Source: Desulfurococcaceae archaeon (GTDB lineage Archaea; Thermoproteota; Thermoprotei_A; Sulfolobales; Desulfurococcaceae). From it: 30,907 nt of DNA. Below the pieces are notes generated by a model that made no database searches, was not told the DNA's origin, and saw nothing but the letters and a program-made list of their open reading frames with translations. The translations under genes were made by a program, and so were the position numbers. Positions 14,530-21,558 of this stretch are shown in pieces (the first letter of the stretch is position 1; the number at the start of each line of letters is the position of its first letter). The DNA lies in assembly GCA_020833085.1 (NCBI GenBank), contig JAJHQY010000002.1, forward strand, positions 1-30,907, in the 5' to 3' direction.

Positions 14530-15043
14530 CTACGCATAACCTCCTAATTCTCTCTACGCCACGTATACTATCAATAAACTCCGCTATTTCTGGTGGCACG
14601 AGTTCTCTCCAATCGTCGGCTCCGCGGACTATAAGTTCTCTTATTCTAAACCCGTGGTATTTTTCAGGCTCTACTAACTTAATTCTCTTAGTCTTAAAGC
14701 CAAGCCACTCGTATAAGTAGAGCACTTGTGGATTACCAGACGCTACAGCGTCTACTCTGGGAATTAGAGAGAGCAGGTAAGCTGTCCAGGCCGGGGGCAT
14801 GTTAATATCTGGTACTGGAATAATCCACGCCCTGTCACGCAACCCCCTCCGCCTGAGAAGGTAGTCTATCATCTCAATTCTCTCACCGGCTGTAAATGGA
14901 TTTCTACAGGTAAAACCCTCTTGGGCGCTCCCCACTGCTATTACTACTTCGTCGTACTCGCTGAGAAGCTGTAGTAGAGCCTCTAAGTGCCCATTGTGAA
15001 ATGGCTGAAATCTCCCAGGAAAGAGGACTCTCTTAACACTCAC
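14504..15043 (-). CDS. nadM: Archaeal nicotinamide-nucleotide adenylyltransferase
   Basis: NadM joins nicotinamide mononucleotide and ATP to make NAD+. The nucleotidyltransferase signature PGRFQPFHNGH (H16, H19) is at the N-terminus, and GFRIRELIVRG near residue 131 replaces the ISSTxIR motif. The 179-residue length is typical of archaeal NadM. The start is GTG. It lies between fttA (31-base gap) and rtcA (26-base overlap), so it is probably translated from one polycistronic mRNA with them. Confidence 0.95.
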   Translation of the reverse strand: MSVKRVLFPGRFQPFHNGHLEALLQLLSEYDEVVIAVGSAQEGFTCRNPFTAGERIEMIDYLLRRRGLRDRAWIIPVPDINMPPAWTAYLLSLIPRVDAVASGNPQVLYLYEWLGFKTKRIKLVEPEKYHGFRIRELIVRGADDWRELVPPEIAEFIDSIRGVERIRRLCVDEHSGNRW

Positions 15044-15074
15044 AGATACCGTCCCCGCTTTCTTGTTCCTCGCT

Positions 15075-17015
15075 TTACTGCGATGTTAAGTTCAGCGAGT
15101 CTAGATTAGATGGTATGTATATGCTCGTTGCAAACTGCCTAATTTCTTTAGAAGACTTTAACAGTGTGTAGAGTGCTTGTAGAGCGTTCGGCTCGCCGTG
15201 GTTTAGTATAATCTTCTTAGGCTTGGGTGATATGCTTTTAACATACGATATGAGCTCTCGCTGATCGCTATGACCGCTGAATCCTTCAATGCTGTGAACT
15301 TCTAGCTGAATATTTAACACCTCAACTTTACCCTCAACAACTATTGGTACTTCTCGCGCTCCGTCTTTAATTCTCCTGCCTAGAGTGCCTTCAGCCTGAT
15401 ATCCAACAAAGACAAGGGCGCTCCTCGGGTCGCTCGCTATTAGTCTAAAGTAATCCACTGCGGGACCTCCATTGAGCATGCCGTTCGTGGCGATAATTAT
15501 ACATGGCCGGTCTTCTACTATATCGGGTCTAGCCATTTCTCCCTCTATTAGCCTTACGCTGTCACCAATAAATGGATTTTCACCTTCAAGTATAAGGTCT
15601 CGTATTCGCTTATTTAAGTACTCAGGGTACTGCAAGTGTATTGCGGTAACCTCGTTGATGAGCCCTTCAACGTATATAGGGACTTCTGGGAGCTTCTTCT
15701 CTTTTATAGCTTCGTTGAGAACGAGTAAGACCTCCTGACCTCTCCCCACGGAGAATACTGGTATCAGCATGACGCCTTTTCTCTCCACAACCCTATTAGC
15801 TATCTCAACGAGCCTTTGCTCGGCTTTTTGACGCTCTTCTTGTAGAGTTGCGCCATAAGTCCCCTCCATTATGAGAGCCTCTACTCTTGGAAAGACTGTG
15901 TGTGATTTAGGTAGTAGTCTTGTATCAGCGTACTTGAAGTCCCCCGTGTACACTATATTGTAAAGCCCCGGTCCTATATGCAAGTGCACTATAGCCGAGC
16001 CGAGAATGTGTCCGGCATTATACATTGTTACCTTTATATCGGGAGCTACGTCTGTGACTTCATCATAGCTAATAGTAATCGTGTGTATTAACGTGGTGGC
16101 TAGATCCTTCTCACTGAATGGCAAATACCTCCCAGATCTTCTCACAACGTCTATCAAGTCTTTGATCATTATTGCCATGAGCTCGCGCGTAGGCTCAGTG
16201 ACATAAGTGGGGCCGCGGTACCCATACTTGTAGAGTAGTGGTACGAGCCCAGCGTGGTCGAGATGCGCGTGAGTGACTATAACAGCGTCTAGTTCGTCTA
16301 GTCTCAGAGAGTCCAGGTCCACAATTGGATATGCTTTGTTGGGATCTCCCAGAGCACCTATATTTATTCCGAAGTCTAGTAGGACTTTACTCTCTCGGGT
16401 CTCAACTAATATAGCTGATCTGCCGACCTCCTTGAATCCTCCTAGAGCAGTCACCCTGACGTAGTTGTTTTTAACTACAACGTCTCTGTGAATTCTCTCT
16501 CCTAGTTTTCTCAGGAACTCGAGTCTGTAAGATGCCTGCTTGAGTATGAGGTTAGTCACTTCTCTTAGAGTTTTAGATTCTAGTGGTGAGATTCTCTGCG
16601 CTACTACCCTCCAGCCTGTTTCAGCTAATATAGCTGCTCTGACCTTGCCTCCTAAATAGCCAGGTCTAAGAGCCTTAACCCACACTTCTCCCAGGGCTTC
16701 ATCGAAGAACATGCTATTAGGATCTATTCCCGCCTCAGGCGCCAACTCTATTATTTTTGCTTTTGCCTCGTGAGGTTTTAATCTCATATCACTAGTTACT
16801 CTAATAATTATTCGTTTCCTGACTTTCTTGGCAATATTTTGAGCTAGTGTCATGTGCTCGGCGAGAGCTTTTCTATTTCTAACGTAGATCGTTATGAATG
16901 GGCCTTCGAACTCGATACTAGCTAGTTCTAGCTCTGGTGGAATTTCCTCTACTATGCTTTTTAGTAGACTAAGCTTGTTTTTATCTAACTGTGGTCTTCC
17001 ACTCTCCACATTCAA
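15075..17015 (-). CDS. fttA: aCPSF1/FttA beta-CASP ribonuclease, transcription termination factor
   Basis: FttA cleaves the 3' end of nascent transcripts and terminates archaeal transcription. N-terminal KH-like domains span about residues 1-180. The metallo-beta-lactamase core has THAHLDHAG (249-254 ligands), GHILGSA and TGDFKY; a beta-CASP insertion follows, with C-terminal GFSGHSDQREL and LNHGEPNA. The 646 residues match the family. The listed TTG start lies one base after AAGGGG, whereas the GTG at 17007-17009 is seven bases from it and is the likelier start. The location near a proteasome beta gene recurs in many archaea, as I recall. Confidence 0.96.
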   Translation of the reverse strand: MNVESGRPQLDKNKLSLLKSIVEEIPPELELASIEFEGPFITIYVRNRKALAEHMTLAQNIAKKVRKRIIIRVTSDMRLKPHEAKAKIIELAPEAGIDPNSMFFDEALGEVWVKALRPGYLGGKVRAAILAETGWRVVAQRISPLESKTLREVTNLILKQASYRLEFLRKLGERIHRDVVVKNNYVRVTALGGFKEVGRSAILVETRESKVLLDFGINIGALGDPNKAYPIVDLDSLRLDELDAVIVTHAHLDHAGLVPLLYKYGYRGPTYVTEPTRELMAIMIKDLIDVVRRSGRYLPFSEKDLATTLIHTITISYDEVTDVAPDIKVTMYNAGHILGSAIVHLHIGPGLYNIVYTGDFKYADTRLLPKSHTVFPRVEALIMEGTYGATLQEERQKAEQRLVEIANRVVERKGVMLIPVFSVGRGQEVLLVLNEAIKEKKLPEVPIYVEGLINEVTAIHLQYPEYLNKRIRDLILEGENPFIGDSVRLIEGEMARPDIVEDRPCIIIATNGMLNGGPAVDYFRLIASDPRSALVFVGYQAEGTLGRRIKDGAREVPIVVEGKVEVLNIQLEVHSIEGFSGHSDQRELISYVKSISPKPKKIILNHGEPNALQALYTLLKSSKEIRQFATSIYIPSNLDSLNLTSQ

Positions 17016-17030
17016 GCCCCTTGAATAGCG

Positions 17031-17089
17031 TTTAAATGCGAAGTTAGGAGCTCTTTACGACCTTATTCTCAAGCAGGTTTTTAAATAGT
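17031..17089 (-). promoter_or_regulatory. Two TATA-like elements upstream of fttA
   Basis: TTTAAA at 17031-17036 and TTTTTAAATAG at 17079-17089 are both possible TATA boxes for the minus-strand fttA gene. The proximal one would give a nearly leaderless mRNA beginning at about the start codon. The distal one would give a leader of about 45 bases that includes the AAGGGG ribosome binding site. Confidence 0.4.
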
Positions 17090-17165
17090 CTCAGGCGGCT
17101 TTAAAGTTTACGCCACGATTTCAGTGAGAGCGTCTCAATTCTTATCTCAATTAAAGAGTGCGTGC

Positions 17166-17813
17166 TTACTGGAGAGTTTTCTTCAATATAATAGTCTCTT
17201 CTCTCACGCCATCTCTGCCTATAACCACTACGTCTACACCTTCACCGCTAAATCCGTCTCTCGAGATAGCACTTACTACGGCTTTTACTGCCAGTTTCTT
17301 GGCCTCGTCTAGTGACATGTTGTCGTTGTAAAGAGACTCGAGAACACCGAAAGCCACTGGTGAGCCACTACCCGTGGCCATGTACTTCTCGTGCGTTAGC
17401 GTACCGTAGAGATCTAAGTAGTAGAGGCTGGGCCCCTTTGAATCGTAACCTCCTAGTAGTAGTTGTACTATAAATGGATATGCCCTGAGATAGACTGAGA
17501 GGAGCAAGGATAAGTACTCGGCTAAATTGCGAATTCCAATGGGCTTTCTCATTTGGAGCTCATATCTCCTCGCTATAAACCTCGCGTTTTCAACTAGAAA
17601 CTGGGCGTCGGCTACAAGTCCTGATATAGTCAGCGCGGAGTAGTTATTTATTAAGTGAATTTTCTTCACGGCTTTGTGGTAAACAGCAGGTCCCGCAGTC
17701 GCTCTCCTATCAGCGGCTAGTATCACGTAGTCTCCGGCTACAAGCCCCACGGTCGTAGTCTTCGAGGCGAGGGTGTTCATGTCTGGCACCTCAGTTCTTA
17801 TCTTTTTAGACAC
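17166..17813 (-). CDS. psmB: 20S proteasome beta subunit, catalytic
   Basis: This is the active beta subunit of the proteasome core. An 18-residue propeptide precedes TTTVGLVAGD; autocatalytic cleavage would expose Thr19 as the nucleophile. Asp35 (AADRRATAG) and Lys51 (KAVKKIHL) correspond to Asp17 and Lys33 of the active site, and SGSP with DGFSGEGVDVVVI carry the Ser129/Asp166 region. The residue before the catalytic Thr is Lys18, where most processed beta subunits have Gly. The start is GTG, and only 34 bases separate it from the divergent egsA start. With the non-catalytic subunit at 11079-11681 it likely makes a mixed beta ring. No alpha subunit gene lies in this window. Confidence 0.96.
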   Translation of the reverse strand: MSKKIRTEVPDMNTLASKTTTVGLVAGDYVILAADRRATAGPAVYHKAVKKIHLINNYSALTISGLVADAQFLVENARFIARRYELQMRKPIGIRNLAEYLSLLLSVYLRAYPFIVQLLLGGYDSKGPSLYYLDLYGTLTHEKYMATGSGSPVAFGVLESLYNDNMSLDEAKKLAVKAVVSAISRDGFSGEGVDVVVIGRDGVREETIILKKTLQ

Positions 17814-17847
17814 ATGTGAGCTCTAATAAGCTTGAGGGGTTTAATTC

Positions 17848-18909
17848 GTGTCAAATATTCACAATATCGAGTTGCCCAAGAAGGTAATTATCGGTAGCGG
17901 AGCTCTTTCAAGAGTAAGAGATATTGTAGAAGAGATCACTAATTGCAGAGGTAGTGCTGTCGGCATAGTGACGGGTGAGAATACTTATAGAGCTGGTGGA
18001 GCCCTAGTAGAGAGCCTTATTAGCTCCTGTGCGGAGCCGAAGATATTACTAGTTAAAACACCAACTCTCTCAGAGGCTGAGAGTGTAGCTGAAAAGATCA
18101 GGAGCGAGGGAATAAAACTCGTTCTGGGTGTTGGTGGTGGCAAGGCCATTGACGTAGCTAAATATGCAGGTTATAGAGCTAATATCCCAGTTATAAGTGT
18201 TCCTCTAGCACCCAGTCACGACGGCATTGCAAGCCCCTTTGCTAGTTTAAAAGGCACTTCCAAGCCGTATAGCATTCATGTCGCTACTCCGTACGCTATT
18301 ATTGCCGACATAGACCTAATATCGAAAGCCCCAAAGAAGCTGATACTGTCGGGTATAGGAGATCTCCTGGGCAAGTTTGTCTCTGTTAAGGATTGGAGGC
18401 TAGCTCACAGGCTTAAAGGAGAGTACTACGGAGACTACGCGGCGCAACTAGCACTGCTCAGTGCTAAGCACGTGTTAAAATACCACGAGATCATTGCGAG
18501 CGGCTCTTCAGAGGGTGTTCGCATACTAGTTGAAGCTCTCATTAGTAGTGGCGTTTCAATGTGTATAGCGGGTTCGAGTAGACCAGCGAGTGGGAGTGAA
18601 CACTTGTTCAGTCACGCACTTGAATTAATAGCGCCGGGGAGAGTCCTTCACGGAGAGGCAGTAGCCCTCGGCACAGTAATAATGCTTTACATATATGGCG
18701 ACCCTCTCTGGAAGAAAATTAAGAAGGTAATGAGCAAAATTGGGCTACCAGTAAGAGCAGAGGAGTTGGGGCTTTCCAGCGAAGAGATTATCAAAGCACT
18801 AACAATAGCTCACACTATAAGACCTGAGAGGTATACAATTCTAGGAGAGGGCGGTATTAGTAGAGAAGCCGCTGCAAAAATCCTCAAGGAGATAGGTGTA
18901 ATAGACTAG
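17848..18909 (+). CDS. egsA: sn-glycerol-1-phosphate dehydrogenase
   Basis: EgsA reduces dihydroxyacetone phosphate to sn-glycerol 1-phosphate, the backbone with the stereochemistry specific to archaeal membrane lipids. The NAD(P)-binding motif GVGGGKAIDVAKY is at about residues 94-106. The metal site is marked by GIGDLLGK (D172), SGSEHLFSHAL (H252 or H256) and LHGEAVALG (H268). The 353-residue length is normal. The GTG start is preceded by GAGGGG at 17834-17839. Its promoter must overlap the 5' end of the divergent proteasome gene. Confidence 0.96.
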   Translation: MSNIHNIELPKKVIIGSGALSRVRDIVEEITNCRGSAVGIVTGENTYRAGGALVESLISSCAEPKILLVKTPTLSEAESVAEKIRSEGIKLVLGVGGGKAIDVAKYAGYRANIPVISVPLAPSHDGIASPFASLKGTSKPYSIHVATPYAIIADIDLISKAPKKLILSGIGDLLGKFVSVKDWRLAHRLKGEYYGDYAAQLALLSAKHVLKYHEIIASGSSEGVRILVEALISSGVSMCIAGSSRPASGSEHLFSHALELIAPGRVLHGEAVALGTVIMLYIYGDPLWKKIKKVMSKIGLPVRAEELGLSSEEIIKALTIAHTIRPERYTILGEGGISREAAAKILKEIGVID

Positions 18910-18982
18910 TAGTAGTTAAACTAGTACGCAGAGCTTGAAAATATCTATGCAATATCCCTACTCCTGAACCACGCTCTCTAAA

Positions 18983-19681
18983 CTAACTCTGTGGTCGCTT
19001 AAAGACCTCATTAAATACGAGGACAGACACTTGATCTTTAAATAGCTCAAATACGTCTCTAGTAAGAGTGATCTTGGCGAAGTTTATGTCTCCGCGCGAA
19101 ACGTACTTGCCTGGTATGGTAATCACTAGCTTTTTCTCTGACTCGTCGTAGTTCACTGTGATCTCTTCTTGAGGTATTCTTAAGTGTCGCGATGAGAGAG
19201 CTTTAACCTTCTCCTCAAAGCCTTCCAGCTTCTTGACTACTTTGACCTTGTACACCAGGGTTTTTCCAGCAAGTGGGTGATTGAAGTCTATAATGACTCG
19301 CCCACCACTAATCTGTTTAATAATACCTTGAGCTCCATTGATTTCAACCACGTCGCCTATACTTGGCGTATACCCCCGCCGCACTAATTCCCGTAGACTA
19401 AACACTTTTACTTTACTAGGATCTCTCTCGCCAAAAGCTTTGCTCGGTGGCACTTCAATTTCCCCTTCAGAATTCTCATTAGCATTGAGTATCCACTCCT
19501 CTACAACACTGTTTATCCAGTTCTTACCGAGCACTATTAGAGTAGGACCATAGAGTTTGTTAGCATCGTATATGTTCTCCTGCTTCGCGAGCTCGGCGCT
19601 AGTTGTGTCTAGTAGAGCCCCCGTCTCTTTAACTCTCACTGTGTACTCTATTAGTACAAAGTCGCCTTTATTAAACGGCAT
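18983..19681 (-). CDS. FKBP-type peptidyl-prolyl isomerase, archaeal long SlyD-like form
   Basis: This prolyl isomerase/chaperone begins MPFNKGDFVLIEYTVRVKET, followed by a GPTLIVLGKNWINSVVEEWI pocket segment and the ERDPSKVKVFSLREL insert-in-flap region. FNHPLAGKTLVYKVKVV completes the FKBP domain. A C-terminal extension of about 80 residues resembles that of archaeal long FKBPs (26-kDa class). The canonical Asp and Phe of the active site are partly altered, as is common in SlyD-like members. It is divergent from LSm, sharing a 133-base intergenic region with TATA elements on both strands. Confidence 0.9.
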   Translation of the reverse strand: MPFNKGDFVLIEYTVRVKETGALLDTTSAELAKQENIYDANKLYGPTLIVLGKNWINSVVEEWILNANENSEGEIEVPPSKAFGERDPSKVKVFSLRELVRRGYTPSIGDVVEINGAQGIIKQISGGRVIIDFNHPLAGKTLVYKVKVVKKLEGFEEKVKALSSRHLRIPQEEITVNYDESEKKLVITIPGKYVSRGDINFAKITLTRDVFELFKDQVSVLVFNEVFKRPQS

Positions 19682-19720
19682 ATCTCTACACCTGTCGTAT
19701 TGAGTCTCCGTTTTTCCTCA

Positions 19721-19742
19721 CTATAATCTAAGCTTATAAACC
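19721..19742. promoter_or_regulatory. Divergent TATA region between FKBP and LSm genes
   Basis: CTTATAAACC (19733-19742) is a good TATA box for the plus-strand LSm-L37e unit, giving a leader of about 45-50 bases. ATTATAG read on the minus strand (19721-19727) could serve the FKBP gene, with a transcript start near 19697. Confidence 0.5.
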
Positions 19743-19814
19743 TACGTTGGACTACTATCTCTAAGAGCACTTATCCGTAGCCTGGAACTCGATGACTAAT
19801 TAAGGTGTAGCTAT

Positions 19815-20045
19815 GTGAGTGAAACAGCACATAAAATACTCGAAGAAAACCTGGGCAACAACGTGCTGATAAAGACAAAGGAAGGAGTAATGATTAGAGG
19901 TAGGCTCAAAAGCTTTGATCAGCACTTGAACGTAGTACTAGAAAACGCTGAGGAATTAAGGCAAGACGGTACAGTTAGAAAACTAGGCATGGTCATTATA
20001 CGGGGAGATACAATCGTCTTAGTGTCACCCATGTCGACGAGTTAG
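19815..20045 (+). CDS. LSm (Sm-like) RNA-binding protein
   Basis: This 76-residue protein has both Sm motifs. Sm1 is VLIKTKEGVMIRGRLKSFDQHLNVVLENA with the conserved DxHxN-type loop, given here as two parts: VLIKTKEGVMIRG and FDQHLNVVL. Sm2 is LGMVIIRGDTIVLVSP, with the RG of the RNA-binding pocket. Archaeal SmAPs form heptameric rings that bind U-rich RNA. The GTG at 19815 overlaps an ATG-TGA and follows AGGTG. L37e begins 11 bases after its stop; the pairing of LSm with L37e is a widespread archaeal and eukaryotic-type arrangement. Confidence 0.95.
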   Translation: MSETAHKILEENLGNNVLIKTKEGVMIRGRLKSFDQHLNVVLENAEELRQDGTVRKLGMVIIRGDTIVLVSPMSTS

Positions 20046-20056
20046 GGTGATAATAC

Positions 20057-20245
20057 TTGGTTAAGGGTACTACGAGTTTCGGAAAACACGGAAGGAGTAA
20101 AAGCCACATTAGATGTAGAAGATGTGGGAGGCACAGTTTCAACGTAGCAAAGGGCTATTGCGCGGCGTGTGGGTTTGGTAGAAGTAAGAGAATTAGGCGT
20201 TATAGCTGGCAGAACAAAAAAGTTAATAGAGTCCGAGTTGTCTAA
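20057..20245 (+). CDS. rpl37e: Large ribosomal subunit protein eL37
   Basis: This 62-residue, very basic protein of the large ribosomal subunit has a zinc ribbon (C20, C23, C35, C38: CRRCG and CAACG) and the family hallmarks [15 protein letters not shown] and KRIRRYSWQ. It starts at TTG behind AGGGTGAT, six bases after that site. It is in the LSm operon. Confidence 0.97.
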   Translation: MVKGTTSFGKHGRSKSHIRCRRCGRHSFNVAKGYCAACGFGRSKRIRRYSWQNKKVNRVRVV

Positions 20246-20264
20246 CTTGCAACTGTAAAGACGG

Positions 20265-20280
20265 CGTTTTCTCGAAAACG
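20265..20280. repeat. Short inverted repeat between eL37 and dnaG
   Basis: CGTTTTC TC GAAAACG is a perfect 7-bp inverted repeat with a 2-base centre, 20 bases after the eL37 stop. It could be an operator, or an mRNA processing element separating dnaG from the ribosomal unit. The 2-base loop makes an RNA hairpin strained. Confidence 0.4.
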
Positions 20281-20336
20281 AGCACTTTCTATGAGAGGCT
20301 GGGAGTTTAGTGACCTAGTAGTTTAGGTGCGCGTGT

Positions 20337-21533
20337 ATGGCTAAGTACCTCATTAAGGCGACCATTACAGTAGATGGAATTGTAGAGAAGCACGACATAA
20401 TAGGCGCTATATTCGGCCAGACAGAAGGACTCTTCGGCGAGGAGTTTGACCTGCAGACACTACAAGACAAGGGCAGAGTGGGGAGAATACAAGTATCTAT
20501 AAAAACACACGGTGGAAAAACGCAGGGAGAAATACTAATACCTTGCAATTTAGACAGAGTAGAAACGGCTCTACTAGCAGCTATGATCGAGTCTGTTGAG
20601 AGAGTGGGGCCCTACGACGCCGAGATAAAAGTCGTCGACATAATTGACTTGAGAGTGGAAAAGATTAAAAAGATCATTAATCGCGCAGTTGAGTTATTAA
20701 AGTCCTGGAGAAAAGAGAAAACACCTGATGTCAAGGAGATCATTAAGAGAATAGAGGACTTATTAAAAGTCCCAGAACCCATAAACTACGGGCCAGAAGG
20801 CCTACCCGCAGGTCCTGGAATTGACGAGAGCGATACAATAATATTAGTAGAGGGCAGAGCGGACGTTATAAACTTACTAAGATATGGGTACAAGAACGTA
20901 ATAGCACTCGGCGGTGCTAAGAGGGTTCCCAACACTATAAAAGACCTCTCTACTAAGAAGAAGATTATCCTTCTCGTCGATGGCGATCACGGCGGGGACC
21001 TCGTATTAAAAGAGGTCTTAAGGTCTATTAAAGTAGACTATGTTGCTAGAGCTCCGCCAAATAGAGAAGTTGAAGATCTGACTGGAAAGGAGCTCGAGGA
21101 AGTACTCAATAAAGCTCAGCCCGTGTTTAATTATTTGGAGGGTCTGCTTAAACAGGGTAATAGAGACGCGCAGTTACTGCTAGATTCGCAGAAGAAATTA
21201 CACGGAATTATAAAGGAAGTAGTGGAAGAGACTCTCACAATTCCTATCGCTATAACTGAGACTATCAAGTCTCTTCAGGGTACACTTGAAGCCGTACTGT
21301 ATACTAGGGAGTGGAAAGAGATCAAGAGAATACCGGTGAGAGATCTAGTGAACGAGATTAGTAGTGCGGAGAAAGACTCTATTTACGCAGTAGTGCTAGA
21401 TGGCATAATTACACAGAGGCTAATAGACATATCATCGGAGAAAAACATTAAAATACTCATTGGCGCGAGAATAGGTAAAGTCGATTTCAAGTCTCCAAAT
21501 GTAGTCACGCTAACATTCAGCGAGCTTATTTAA
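20337..21533 (+). CDS. dnaG: Archaeal DnaG-type TOPRIM protein (primase/exosome-associated)
   Basis: The 398-residue archaeal DnaG has a conserved N-terminal domain (MAKYLIKATITVDGIVEKHD), a TOPRIM core with E172 (ILVEGRADVINLL) and D215/D217 (LLVDGDHGGD), and the CALGGAK-like segment VIALGGAKRVPNT. In crenarchaea it is chiefly a subunit of the RNA exosome that favours poly(A) substrates, with primase activity also reported. There is no bacterial-type zinc finger, which is normal. The ATG is eight bases after AGGTG. It is convergent with polB. Confidence 0.95.
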   Translation: MAKYLIKATITVDGIVEKHDIIGAIFGQTEGLFGEEFDLQTLQDKGRVGRIQVSIKTHGGKTQGEILIPCNLDRVETALLAAMIESVERVGPYDAEIKVVDIIDLRVEKIKKIINRAVELLKSWRKEKTPDVKEIIKRIEDLLKVPEPINYGPEGLPAGPGIDESDTIILVEGRADVINLLRYGYKNVIALGGAKRVPNTIKDLSTKKKIILLVDGDHGGDLVLKEVLRSIKVDYVARAPPNREVEDLTGKELEEVLNKAQPVFNYLEGLLKQGNRDAQLLLDSQKKLHGIIKEVVEETLTIPIAITETIKSLQGTLEAVLYTREWKEIKRIPVRDLVNEISSAEKDSIYAVVLDGIITQRLIDISSEKNIKILIGARIGKVDFKSPNVVTLTFSELI

Positions 21534-21558
21534 ACATTCTCGACCTTTGAGTTAGCCT

